Below are positions 8,058 to 16,154 of a stretch of DNA of 64,000 nucleotides, one piece after another; position 1 is the stretch's first letter, and each line of letters starts with the position of its first letter. The DNA comes from Mesorhizobium sp. WSM4306 (GTDB taxonomy: Bacteria > Pseudomonadota > Alphaproteobacteria > Rhizobiales > Rhizobiaceae). A program made the translations under genes and the position numbers. The notes under the pieces were generated by a model, which was not told the origin of the DNA, searched no databases, and saw nothing but the letters and a program-made list of their open reading frames with translations. The stretch is from NCBI RefSeq assembly GCF_007003975.1, contig NZ_VFTC01000008.1, positions 140,340 to 204,339 on the forward strand, read 5' to 3'.

Positions 8058-8168
8058 ATGAAATCTATACGGACAAACAATCCCATTCTCGTCCTGGGTG
8101 CAGCTGCGTTTCTGGCCGCGCCTTTCGCCGGGCTTTTGTGGCGGACGCGCGAATGGTTCGGATGGTGA
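8058..8168 (+). CDS. Single-span membrane micropeptide, 36 residues
   Basis: The ATG at 8058 has CGGAGG 6 bases upstream. The product starts MKSIRTNN, then has one hydrophobic helix (PILVLGAAAFLAAPFAGLLW) followed by RTREWFGW, a positive-inside/aromatic pattern of a small membrane protein. It ends 7 bp before the DUF982 gene and is probably co-transcribed with it. Its size falls below most annotation cut-offs. Confidence 0.45.
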   Translation: MKSIRTNNPILVLGAAAFLAAPFAGLLWRTREWFGW

Positions 8169-8175
8169 ATTTCTC

Positions 8176-8481
8176 ATGAGCCGATTTCTTCCCCTGACGA
8201 TCAAATTCGTGGACTGCAGTACGATGACGGTGTCGTCGATCGCCGACGCCAGGAGGGCGCTGGACGGAAAGTGGAAGAACAAGGACGCTCAGGCCTACAG
8301 GGCGGCCGTCAGGCTGGTGGATGATGCGCTGAACGGAATTTGCCGCCCGGCCATCGCCTTTGCCGCTTTCAAGAATGCCGCCGCTCGACAGGGCCTGCTG
8401 AAGCCGGCGAAGCCAAGTGCCGCCCTTGCCATGCTCGACGAATTGGCGTCGCTGAACGGACATCATTCAAAGGCCGGCTAA
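8176..8481 (+). CDS. DUF982 domain-containing protein
   Basis: 101 residues from the ATG at 8176. The body matches the DUF982 pattern: the start V-x-SIADARRALDGKW, then a helix around YRAAVRLVDDALNG, then AFAAFKNAAARQGLL. DUF982 proteins are about 80-100 residues, abundant in rhizobia and often in multiple copies, with no known function. It lies 7 bp after the membrane micropeptide and is convergent with the Crp/Fnr gene. Confidence 0.8.
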   Translation: MSRFLPLTIKFVDCSTMTVSSIADARRALDGKWKNKDAQAYRAAVRLVDDALNGICRPAIAFAAFKNAAARQGLLKPAKPSAALAMLDELASLNGHHSKAG

Positions 8482-8514
8482 GGCGAAGTCGCGTCCCTTC
8501 GGAACGCCGATGAC

Positions 8515-9234
8515 CTACCTCGGCTCGCGGTTCATGCTGAGATAAGTCGGGTCGAACTCGGCGATTTCCACCAGCTGCTGCCAGTCCAGGATCGTCACTA
8601 TGTAATTTGACCAGCCGATGACGCCGAGTCTTCGCAGCGCGCCGATGACCCGGTTCATGTGGACGATCGACAGCCCCAGCACGTCGGCCAGTTCGGCTTG
8701 CGACAAAGGCAGCCGGAAACTCATGCCGTTGGTCTGCTTGACCACTTGAAGCCGGACGAACAGCTCGCACACCAGATGCGCCAGATGCGAGGTCTTGGAG
8801 CGCCTGCCCATGGCCACGATCCATTCACGGTGGATGGCGCCGTCGACGAGCGTGTCCAGCCACAGCAACCGGGTCAGATGCGGCGCCTGTTCGGTGATGG
8901 CGCGCAGCCGGCTGTGGTCGGCGGCGACGACCCGGCATGGCGAGAGCGCGATGATGCCATGGTCCATGGTCTTGAGCAGAAAGGCGTGCAGGTCGACAAA
9001 ATCGCCAGGCACCTGCAACGAGGTAAATTGCCGGCCGCCATCCTCCAGCACCTTGTAGCGCGCCGCCAGACCTTCGATGATGAGCGTGCTGTAGCCGGGT
9101 CTCGATCCCTCAGAAACGATGTCCTGGCCGGTGGCAAAATCGAGCTCGATGGTCATGGCGCCGGCGAGCAGTCCCTTCTCCTCTTCGGAGAGGGCGTCAT
9201 GCTGGCCAAGGTTCAGATAGAGTGGCTCTAGCAT
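8515..9234 (-). CDS. Crp/Fnr family transcriptional regulator
   Basis: 239 residues. The N-terminal cyclic-nucleotide-binding-like beta-barrel is visible (DIVSEGSRPGYSTLIIEGLA, FTSLQVPGDFVDLHAFLL). A dimer helix and C-terminal winged HTH follow (LPLSQAELADVLGLSIVHMN, RVIGALRRLGVI). It lacks the N-terminal cysteines of FNR and the cAMP-contacting RxS motif of CRP. The ligand is therefore unknown; rhizobial genomes have many such paralogues. It is surrounded by small stress-type genes on the opposite strand. Confidence 0.9.
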   Translation of the reverse strand: MLEPLYLNLGQHDALSEEEKGLLAGAMTIELDFATGQDIVSEGSRPGYSTLIIEGLAARYKVLEDGGRQFTSLQVPGDFVDLHAFLLKTMDHGIIALSPCRVVAADHSRLRAITEQAPHLTRLLWLDTLVDGAIHREWIVAMGRRSKTSHLAHLVCELFVRLQVVKQTNGMSFRLPLSQAELADVLGLSIVHMNRVIGALRRLGVIGWSNYIVTILDWQQLVEIAEFDPTYLSMNREPR

Positions 9235-9428
9235 CGATGGTTTTCCATCCGAATGGGTGGAGGAGGAACTGCTGGGCTCAGCTCAACGCCGCAGATCGGG
9301 TGTGGTTGCATCTGTGATGGCGCGCCGGCATTTTGCCCAGACGATTGCGAGAAATCTGTTTAGGAATCAGGCGGATGGAACCATGAGCGAGAAAAGGGAT
9401 TTACCGTTCTCATGCAGGGATGCCGCAC

Positions 9429-9659
9429 ATGGAACGGTTCTACTTCGACCTCTACAACACCGAAAACCAGATCGATGAAGAGGGGCAGCTGTTTCCAAGC
9501 CGCGAGCGTGCGGGAGCCGAGGCGCTGCGCATATTGCACGATGTCGCGCGCGACGAGATGCCCGAGGGAGAGCACCGGCGGATCACCGTCAAGATGCTGA
9601 ACCAGAACAGGGAGCAGATTTTCGAAGCGTCACTGACCATGGCGTCGCTGTGGCGTTGA
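9429..9659 (+). CDS. DUF6894 family protein
   Basis: 76 residues from the ATG at 9429 (MERFYFDLYNTENQIDEEG); AGGGA precedes it by 8 bases, so it is favoured over the ATG at 9420. The sequence F-F/Y-DL, DEEGQ, the helix AGAEALRILHDVARDEMP and the final ITVKMLNQNREQIFEASLT strand follow the DUF6894 pattern. These are small soluble rhizobial proteins of unknown function, usually in many copies per genome. Confidence 0.8.
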   Translation: MERFYFDLYNTENQIDEEGQLFPSRERAGAEALRILHDVARDEMPEGEHRRITVKMLNQNREQIFEASLTMASLWR

Positions 9660-9772
9660 GCGTCAGCAGGCTGTCGACCCATGGCATGGAACCTCTTGCC
9701 CTCCCCTCTGTTTCCTAAGGGAGGCCCAGCGGCAGGAGCTACTGGCCAGCTAATCGATTGGAGGCACGAACC

Positions 9773-10273
9773 ATGTCCCTGCAAAACCTTCATCCCGAGC
9801 ATGTCGACGACATGCGCAGGCTTGCCTATTCGACATTCGGTCCCGTTCTCATCAGTTCGTTGGCCAAACGACTGGCGCGCAGCCAGGGGACCAAGGAACT
9901 GAGCGACGTGGAAAAGTCGCTGATCCGCCTGATCGAAAACGCCGACGTCGATGAGCCGCAAGCCGAGGCAATGAAAGAGTTTGCCATCGAGCTGGTGGTG
10001 TCGACGATATCAGAGGCCCGCGCCCACCCAGACAGCAAGAGCGACGTCGAGGCGGTCGGCGAGCGCCGCGCGGAGGGTCGCTCGGAGAATCCCGATACGC
10101 TCGAAGAACAGCTTCAATCCGGGCTCGAGGACAGCTTTCCGGCCAGTGATCCGCCGGCCGTTGTGTCGACCTCGATTTCCGGCGGGTCGAAGGATCTTGT
10201 CGGCACCGACGAGGTGTTGCGCCGCAAGAAGGAGGCCGCGCAGCGCAAACAGGAAAAGGCCGACGCCAGCTAA
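9773..10273 (+). CDS. Hypothetical protein with SFPASDPPA motif
   Basis: 166 residues from the ATG at 9773. The N-terminal half is helical and charged (DDMRRLAYSTFGPVLIS, ELSDVEKSLIRLIENAD). Near residue 125 it carries EDSFPASDPPAV, a short motif repeatedly found at the ends of small proteobacterial proteins. The C-terminus is a basic helix (RRKKEAAQRKQEKADAS). It is likely soluble. Together with the next gene it forms a co-directional pair with a 69-bp gap. No function is known. Confidence 0.65.
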   Translation: MSLQNLHPEHVDDMRRLAYSTFGPVLISSLAKRLARSQGTKELSDVEKSLIRLIENADVDEPQAEAMKEFAIELVVSTISEARAHPDSKSDVEAVGERRAEGRSENPDTLEEQLQSGLEDSFPASDPPAVVSTSISGGSKDLVGTDEVLRRKKEAAQRKQEKADAS

Positions 10274-10342
10274 GCTGAAGGCTGCTGTCAAGCGGGCATG
10301 CGGATGGCGACTGCCCGCATCACGAAAACGAAGGAGGAGACA

Positions 10343-10660
10343 ATGCCGCGTGGAGATAAATCGAAATATACCGACAAGCAGGAGCGTAAGGCCGACCATA
10401 TCGCCGAAGGCTACGAGCATCGAGGCGTCTCTGAAAAAGAGGCCGAACGTCGTGCTTGGGCGACGGTGAACAAAGACGATGGCGGCGGCAAGAAGGAAGG
10501 CGGCTCGGGCCGCGGCAAAGACACCGGTCATCCGGCGGCGCACAAGGGCGGCAGGCTCGGCGGCAAGGCGTCAGCCTCGCGCTCTTCGGCCAGCAAGTCG
10601 GCGTCGGCAAAGAAGGCCGCAGCAACTCGCAAGCGTAACGATACCCACGCGCACCGCTGA
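10343..10660 (+). CDS. Small basic protein annotated in relatives as plasmid stabilisation protein
   Basis: 105 residues from the ATG at 10343 (AAGGAGGAG ribosome site). The first 50 residues (GDKSKYTDKQERKADHIAEG, VSEKEAERRAWATVNK) match a widespread short domain of proteobacteria often labelled plasmid stabilisation without experimental backing. The rest is a low-complexity tail of Gly, Lys, Ser and Ala resembling histone-like tails. A nucleic-acid-binding role is a guess. No toxin or antitoxin partner is adjacent. Confidence 0.7.
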   Translation: MPRGDKSKYTDKQERKADHIAEGYEHRGVSEKEAERRAWATVNKDDGGGKKEGGSGRGKDTGHPAAHKGGRLGGKASASRSSASKSASAKKAAATRKRNDTHAHR

Positions 10661-10780
10661 GTGCCGATCTCCCCCAAAGGAAGATTCTGCCTCAGCGGCA
10701 AATGCCGATGTCGTCTTGCGGTCGGCCGAGGTGACCGAATTTCTTACCAGCGAGTTGCCACTTCAACTGAACTCGCCGTT

Positions 10781-12877
10781 TCAGCCGAACCGCTTGCGCG
10801 GCGCCTCGGCGCTCGCCCTTGCCACGATCGCTTTCAGCGGCTCCGGCCGGTGCAGCAGAAAACCCTGGCCGTAGGCGACGCCCATGTCGCGTAAAATGTC
10901 GAGCGCGGCCTGCTGTTCGATCTTTTCGGCGACCACCGAACAGCCGAGGCTCCTGGCGATGCCTGAAATGGCCGAGACGATCTCGCGGTCGAAGCGGCTT
11001 TGCGCAATGTTCTGGATGAACGAGCCGTCGATCTTGATCTGATCGACGGGAAAGCGGCGCAGATATTCGAACGAGCTCATGCCGGCGCCGAAATCGTCGA
11101 GGCTGACACGGCATTGCCGCTCGCGCGCCTTGCGCACGAACTGTTCGGCGGCGTCGAAATTGGTGACGGCCGCCGTCTCGGTGATCTCGAAGCCGATGCC
11201 GGAATGCGGCGCCCCGGTCTCGGCGATGACGGCGTCGACGAAATCCCACAAAAGCGGGTCGCTCAGCGTCTGCGCCGACAGGTTGAAGCCGAGCGTGATG
11301 GCGCCCGATTTCATGGCCGGGCCGTGCTGCGACAGTGCGGTCCTGATGATCCAGCGGTCCAGCCGCGAGGCAATGCCGAAGCGCTCGGCAACCGGAATGA
11401 ACTCGCCCGGCGGGATAAGCTTGCCGCTGCGCCCGGCAAGCCGCGCCAGCACTTCGACATGGCGGCTCTGCCGCCAGGGGAGACCCAGCAGGTGGATTTC
11501 CTGGCCGAACGGTTTCAACCGTCCGTCATCCATCGCGTCGACGGTGTCGGCGGCGACACGCGCCGCGTTGAGGCCGCCGGAACCCGACGCCGCGTCGGCC
11601 GAAAACACCGCGAAGCGGTTGCGCCCGGCCGCCTTGGCGGCGTAGCAGGCGTCGTCGGCGCAGGCCAGCGCATCGGCTACCGTCGTGGCGGTGTCGTCGA
11701 CAAAGGCGATGCCGATGCTGGCCGCGAGCTTGCGCGACGTCACCGGCAGGCCAAGGTCGGCGTCGCTAACCGCCGTAAGAATGGCGTCGGCCAGCGTCTC
11801 GGCCGCGGCCGGTTCGCAATTGGGCACCAGCAGCGCGAACTCGTCGCCGCCAAGGCGCGCGGCACGCGCCGATGCCGGCAGGCAGCCCAGGATGGCGGCG
11901 GCGATGCCCTTCAGCGCCAGGTCGCCGGCGGCGTGGCCGGCAAAATCGTTGAGCGCCTTGAAGTAGTCGAGATCGACATAGAACACCGCCAGCGGCAGCA
12001 GCCGCTCCGTTGCGATGTGTTCGGCCAGCAGCCGGTCGAAGGCGGCGCGGTTGAACAGGCCGGTCAGCGCATCGTGGTGCGCGGCATAGGCGAGTTCGCG
12101 TTCGCGCTTCTTGTCCTCGGTGATGTCGCGCACGGTGCCAAGGATCTGGCCCGCGGTCTCAGGGGCCGCGATGAAGCGCACCAGCGATTCGACATGGCGG
12201 ATTTCGCCGTCGCGCCTGACGATGCGGTATTGCGAGGCGACAACTCCGTCTGACGCAAGCGGCGCCCGATGGGCGCGCTCGGTGGCGACCTTGTCGTCGG
12301 GGTGCAGATAGGTGTGCCAGAGGTCGGCGGTCACCTCGTCAGTGTCGGCCACGAGGCCGAATATCTCCCTGGTGCGGGCGTCCCAATAGCTCTTGTTGGC
12401 ATCGATATCGTGATGCCAGATGCCGGTGCCGCTGGCGGCCAGCGCCAGGCGGAAGCGCACATTGACCCGCTCCAGTTCGGCTTCGGCCTCTTTCTGCCGG
12501 CTGATGTCGGTCTGGACGCCCATCAGCCTGACCGGCTTGCCTGTCTCGTCACGCTCGACGATGCCGCCGCGGTCCAGCACCCAGATCCAGTGGCCGTCCT
12601 TGTGCTTCAGGCGCAGCTCGGTCTCGATCGATGCGCTCAGGCCGGCAATGTGGCGCTCGCCGCTGGCCAGCGCCCGCGCGCGGTCGTCGGGATGCGTCAG
12701 CTTCAGCCAGAGATCGCTGGTATTGGCAAGCTCGCCATCCTTGTAGCCGAGCATTTGCGACCAGGTCGGCGAATAGAAACACTCGCCGCTCAAAATATCC
12801 CAGTCCCATACGCCGAGATGAGCGCTTTCGAGCGCCAGCGCCCAGAACTCGCTCTTGCGTCTTTTCTCTTCAGCCAT
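10781..12877 (-). CDS. PAS-PAS-GGDEF-EAL bifunctional c-di-GMP protein
   Basis: 698 residues with no membrane segment. Two PAS/PAC units occupy about 10-255 (FYSPTWSQMLGYKDGEL; YWDARTREIFGLVADTDEV). A GGDEF domain follows with an intact RLGGDEFALLV active site; the upstream RxxD inhibitory site is absent (PASARA). The EAL domain keeps FNLSAQ, EITE, DDFGAG, KIDGSF and QGFLL. Its signature is EVL rather than EAL, and the usual AEGVE motif reads AEKIE. It could both make and degrade c-di-GMP; the phosphodiesterase side is less certain. It stands alone and probably senses through PAS. Confidence 0.92.
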   Translation of the reverse strand: MAEEKRRKSEFWALALESAHLGVWDWDILSGECFYSPTWSQMLGYKDGELANTSDLWLKLTHPDDRARALASGERHIAGLSASIETELRLKHKDGHWIWVLDRGGIVERDETGKPVRLMGVQTDISRQKEAEAELERVNVRFRLALAASGTGIWHHDIDANKSYWDARTREIFGLVADTDEVTADLWHTYLHPDDKVATERAHRAPLASDGVVASQYRIVRRDGEIRHVESLVRFIAAPETAGQILGTVRDITEDKKRERELAYAAHHDALTGLFNRAAFDRLLAEHIATERLLPLAVFYVDLDYFKALNDFAGHAAGDLALKGIAAAILGCLPASARAARLGGDEFALLVPNCEPAAAETLADAILTAVSDADLGLPVTSRKLAASIGIAFVDDTATTVADALACADDACYAAKAAGRNRFAVFSADAASGSGGLNAARVAADTVDAMDDGRLKPFGQEIHLLGLPWRQSRHVEVLARLAGRSGKLIPPGEFIPVAERFGIASRLDRWIIRTALSQHGPAMKSGAITLGFNLSAQTLSDPLLWDFVDAVIAETGAPHSGIGFEITETAAVTNFDAAEQFVRKARERQCRVSLDDFGAGMSSFEYLRRFPVDQIKIDGSFIQNIAQSRFDREIVSAISGIARSLGCSVVAEKIEQQAALDILRDMGVAYGQGFLLHRPEPLKAIVARASAEAPRKRFG

Positions 12878-13007
12878 GCCCTGGTTTCGTCCACCCCATT
12901 CCCGCCATTATAGACGGAAGCAGACAAGAAACCGTTACCGGCTCGCCCGTACGAGGCGCTATCGGGCCGTATCATGCCGTGTGGCGTGATCATGCGACGG
13001 GGGTTCG

Positions 13008-13565
13008 TCATGCCATGGGCGCTCTGATGGGAGTCGTCCGGCCCGGACCGGGCTCGACGATCCTTATCGCGCGGCGGCGCGAATTGTCGTCGAGCAGGCC
13101 GCGCAGTTCCTCACGGCCGCGCGCAATGCGCGACATCAGCGTGCCGGCCGGCACGCCGAGCATCTCGGCGGCCTCGGCGTAGGAAAAGCCCTCGATGGCG
13201 ACCATGGTCAGCGCGGCACGGCGGTCGGGGCTGATCGCCTGCAGCGCGTCGATAATCTCGCGGGCCGCGACATTCTCCAGCTGGTCGGCGGGAGAGGCTT
13301 GCACCTCGCCGGCTTCCAGCGGCAGCATCAAGGCCTCGCCACGCCGGTTCACCTTGCGCATCTGGTCGATGAACAGATGATGCATGATCGTGAACAGCCA
13401 TTTTCGCGGGCTCTCTCCCGTCTGCCAGTTGTCCAGCCGCAGCAGCGCCCGTTCCAGGCAGTCCTGGACGAGATCGTCGGCGGAATCGCGGTCGCGCAGC
13501 AGCGAGCGCGCATAGCGCCGCAGACGCGGGATTTCGTCGAGGATGGCTCTCTGCTTTTCGTCCAT
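13008..13565 (-). CDS. ECF-type RNA polymerase sigma factor without adjacent anti-sigma gene
   Basis: 185 residues from the ATG at 13565 (MDEKQRAILDEIPRLRRYA). Region 2 is clear (DSADDLVQDCLERALLRLDN, KWLFTIMHHLFIDQMRK). Region 4 follows (RRAALTMVAIEGFSYAEAA, MLGVPAGTLMSRIARGREEL). The product then runs on about 25 residues with a basic, Pro-containing tail. ECF factors direct core polymerase to stress or envelope regulons and are usually held by an anti-sigma encoded next door. Here the downstream 130 bp hold no gene, so its control is not evident. Confidence 0.93.
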   Translation of the reverse strand: MDEKQRAILDEIPRLRRYARSLLRDRDSADDLVQDCLERALLRLDNWQTGESPRKWLFTIMHHLFIDQMRKVNRRGEALMLPLEAGEVQASPADQLENVAAREIIDALQAISPDRRAALTMVAIEGFSYAEAAEMLGVPAGTLMSRIARGREELRGLLDDNSRRRAIRIVEPGPGRTTPIRAPMA

Positions 13566-13667
13566 GACCTTGTTGTCTTTGTTTCGGCATGCCGTTGCCG
13601 CAGAACCGCAGCGCCCTCGGTCAGGTCCGAGGGCAGCTTTGGCCGGCATGAAAATCGCTACCCGCGT

Positions 13668-14058
13668 TCAGCGCGGCGTGGCGTCGATGGTGACCCTGTC
13701 GGGATAGAAGGCGCCGTGGTTGCGGATAGCCGCCATCTCGTCGAAAGGCTGCACGTAGGCCCACATCGCGTCGCTGCCGACCTCGGGCCGCCGGCAGCAC
13801 GTTCCAGTAGCTGGCGACGCCCTTGTAGGGGCACTCGGTCGACAGATCGGCCTTCGCCAGCTTGCGGAAGTCGATGTCTTCGAACGGGATGTAGAATGAG
13901 AAGGGATAAGGCGGCTCGGTCACTATTTTGGCTTTCGCCGACGAGGCGATGATGGCGCCATTGGCAAACACGACGACACGTCCCTTGAAGGGCTCGACAG
14001 TGATCACCTTGCCCGGATTGCGCCGAAAGCCGGGTGATGGGTTCGCATGCTGATCCAT
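13668..14058 (-). pseudogene. DUF427 family protein, frameshifted
   Basis: The ATG at 14058 has an AAGGAGA site and opens a DUF427 protein (GKVITVEPFKGRVVVFANG, then STECPYKGVASYWNV). After VLPAA near 13790 the family sequence continues in another frame as EVGSDAMWAYVQPFDEMAAI and AFYPDRVTIDATPR to a stop at 13668. One extra base (or two missing) in GGCGGCCCGAGG accounts for this. DUF427 proteins are small beta-fold proteins of unknown role. A sequencing error in the GC run is possible; otherwise the gene is broken in its last third. Confidence 0.75.
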
Positions 14059-14103
14059 GGCCGTTCTCCTTGTCAGCGGTGGGTTTGATGCCGATCGAAG
14101 GCG

Positions 14104-14205
14104 TCAGCTGCCGTTTTCGACGGGGCCCGACAGGATGATCACTGCCGTGACGCGGGTCAGTTTTTCGCGCTTCTGAAGCGTTGGCTTCTCGTATGTCTTC
14201 TTCAT
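14104..14205 (-). CDS. Putative RiPP precursor peptide (33 residues), copy 1
   Basis: The ATG at 14205 follows AAGGAAG. The leader MKKTYEKPTLQKREKLTRVT contains Y-x2-P-x-L at residues 5-10 and a Thr at 20, close to the lasso-peptide leader motif YxxPxLxxxGx5T except for Glu instead of Gly at residue 14. The putative core after T20-A21 is VIILSGPVENGS, with Glu at core position 9. A peptide with the same length and spacing lies at 35052-35153. No cyclase, protease or RRE gene lies near, so this would be an orphan precursor. Product class is inferred from the motif alone. Confidence 0.6.
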   Translation of the reverse strand: MKKTYEKPTLQKREKLTRVTAVIILSGPVENGS

Positions 14206-14914
14206 CGTTCTTCCTTTTCTTGACGTCTGCAGCCGGTCCGCGCGGCTACCGGTCCGCGCGGCTACCGGTGTGCGATCATGGCTCGAAGGGACAACAGGCG
14301 CATCTCCCGCCCGGCCGATGCGCTGCCGCCGGAAATCGGGGCGAGCGTGGCAACAATGATTCGCAAATGTCTCCCGGCGATCCGACGGCGGTGGATTTAT
14401 CTCGGCCGGCACAGCCGTGCTTGGGCTGGGCGGAACACGGTTTTGGGGAATGCCGCCCTGGCAGCACGATTGCCAGGCTTGGGTGGCCGGAACAGCGTTT
14501 CGGGCCATGCGGACCAGCGGCGACGGCGACGGCCGCTTGGCGTCGGCATACGCTGCGAAATAATCGATATTAAGAGACGGGAGGTCACACTCTATAAAAT
14601 CAAGATGCTTCGATACCGATTTCCGCCTTTTCATCACAAAAGCCAAAATAAATTATCGACAGCCGAATTTTGACTTCCAAAATATGTCGATTTTACCTCC
14701 GTTAACCAAATATTAACCAAAGTTATCTGATAGTCCTGTAGTTATTAATCTGTTGCAATCCGAATCTAAGTCGTAATAATCATCACGAAGTTCGCTTTTG
14801 ATATTACCGATATGGTGATGTCTTTGCGAAACACGTAGCGGGAGGAGCTGCAGGGGTGAAATCCGGGTCAAGGCCGTTTCGCGAGGAACGGTCTGCCCGA
14901 CGGAGGACATACGC
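14206..14914. other. Divergent intergenic region upstream of the fimbrial operon, AT-rich in its second half
   Basis: About 700 bp without a credible gene. It starts with a 16-bp tandem repeat and a GC-rich stretch. From about 14565 to 14800 it becomes clearly AT-rich against a GC-rich genome, with a repeated TTAACCAAA (GTTAACCAAATATTAACCAAA near 14700-14721). The last 100 bases lead to the GGAGGA site of the first fimbrial gene. AT-rich upstream DNA of this kind is a typical target of silencers such as MucR; that link is inference. Confidence 0.5.
14233..14264. repeat. 16-bp tandem repeat, two copies
   Basis: CCGGTCCGCGCGGCTA occurs twice head to tail, followed by a partial third copy (CCGGT). 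It lies just upstream of the RiPP-like gene start at 14205. Confidence 0.85.
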
Positions 14915-15406
14915 ATGAGATTGCTGAAATACGCGCTGCTGGCGGGAGCATCGTTGTTTTCAACCCTGCCCGCGATCGCCGCCACCGCGTCCGGCAGCAT
15001 GACGGTGCGCATCACCATTATCGACGAATGCAAGGTCCAGACGGCAAGCGATCTTGATTTCGGCACTCACGGCGTCATCGATGCGAATGTCGACCAGACA
15101 AGCACCATTGGCGTGCAATGCACGACCGGCAAGACCTACGATGTGGGTCTGGGTGTCGGACTTGGCGCGGGCGCGACCACCGCGGTCCGCAAGATGACCG
15201 GACCGGCGTCGGCGACAATCAACTACACGATCTACAGGGAAAGCACCCGCACACAGCTCTGGGGGACAACGATTCCCACCGAAACGGTTTCGGGAACCGG
15301 CAATGGCAGCGTGCAGAACATCACTGTCTATGGCCGTGTTCCAACGCAAACGACGCCGGCGGCAGGCGTCTACACCGACACCGTTGCGATCACCGTAACC
15401 TACTGA
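14915..15406 (+). CDS. Spore coat U (SCPU) domain protein, probable major fimbrial subunit
   Basis: 163 residues from the ATG at 14915. A signal peptide (LLKYALLAGASLFSTLPAIA) precedes an SCPU domain: ITIIDECKVQTASDLDFGTH, IGVQCTTGKTYDVGLGVG, KMTGPASATINYTIY, and the terminal ITVYGRVPTQTTPAAGVYTD with final aromatic residue (VTY). This is the Csu-type (archaic/sigma) subunit fold secreted by a chaperone-usher system. Two cysteines (DEC, VQC) probably form the conserved disulfide. It is the first gene of a four-gene operon and is probably polymerised on the surface. Confidence 0.88.
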   Translation: MRLLKYALLAGASLFSTLPAIAATASGSMTVRITIIDECKVQTASDLDFGTHGVIDANVDQTSTIGVQCTTGKTYDVGLGVGLGAGATTAVRKMTGPASATINYTIYRESTRTQLWGTTIPTETVSGTGNGSVQNITVYGRVPTQTTPAAGVYTDTVAITVTY

Positions 15407-15431
15407 CCGACGACGCCACGACGAGGACGAT

Positions 15432-16154
15432 ATGCGATCCATGCTTTCATGCATTGGCGCCACGGCTGTTCTGTTGCTGTGCGCCGGTCTCACGCACGCC
15501 GCCTCGCTCAGGGTGGCGCCGACAGGTCTCGAGTTGATCGCGCCCGACAGCGCGGCGGTCCTCAACCTCAGCAACGATGACACCAAGCGGCCGATCAATG
15601 TGCAGATCAGGGTCTTCGCATGGAGCCAGTCCGGCGGCATCGAGACGCTGACGCCAACCACGGACGTGGTCGCCAGCCCGCCATCGACCAAGCTCGGACC
15701 CAACGCCCAATACGTGGTTCGCGTGGTGCGCGTCTCGAAGGCGCCGGTGCGGGCCGAGGAAAGCTACCGCGTCATCGTCGACGAACTGCCGGACCCCTCG
15801 CGCAAGAAGGCCGGTACGGTTGCGCTTGCGCTGCGCTATTCGGTGCCGGTGTTTTTCCGCAACGCCGACGCAGCCGCGCCGGCGATCGCGTGGAGCCTTT
15901 CGCGCAATGGCGGCAGCCTGATGCTCATCGCCAGCAACAGCGGCGAGAGCCGCTTTCGCCTGTCCAACCTGACGCTGACCCAGGGCGGCAAGAAGCTCGG
16001 CAACCGGAACGGGCTTGTCGGCTATGTGCTGGGCGGCGCGACCATGCAGTGGCCGATCGGCAGCAGCAAATCACTGTCCGCGGGCTCCGTGCTTTTGAAG
16101 GCACAGAGCGATCTTGGACCCTTCGATGCCAAAGTTGCCGTCAAGGGCCGCTAG
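15432..16154 (+). CDS. Periplasmic fimbrial chaperone (PapD-like)
   Basis: 240 residues with a signal peptide ending near LTHAA. The first Ig-like domain shows SLRVAPTGLELIAPDSAAVL and the strand NVQIRVFAWSQSGGIE. The chaperone signature region is YRVIVDELPDP followed by LALRYSVPVFF, typical of the Csu-type (molecular-chaperone domain) branch. The second domain is shorter (LTLTQGGKKLG). It folds subunits in the periplasm and delivers them to the usher. Its end overlaps the usher start by 29 bp. Confidence 0.88.
   Translation: MRSMLSCIGATAVLLLCAGLTHAASLRVAPTGLELIAPDSAAVLNLSNDDTKRPINVQIRVFAWSQSGGIETLTPTTDVVASPPSTKLGPNAQYVVRVVRVSKAPVRAEESYRVIVDELPDPSRKKAGTVALALRYSVPVFFRNADAAAPAIAWSLSRNGGSLMLIASNSGESRFRLSNLTLTQGGKKLGNRNGLVGYVLGGATMQWPIGSSKSLSAGSVLLKAQSDLGPFDAKVAVKGR

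Noticed and set aside
11000..12253. 417-codon plus-strand frame
   Set aside because: Antisense to the GGDEF-EAL gene; low-complexity Arg/Gly/Ala content.
14104..14205. A complete lasso peptide biosynthetic cluster
   Set aside because: No asparagine-synthetase-like cyclase, transglutaminase-like protease, RRE protein or exporter is encoded near either peptide.
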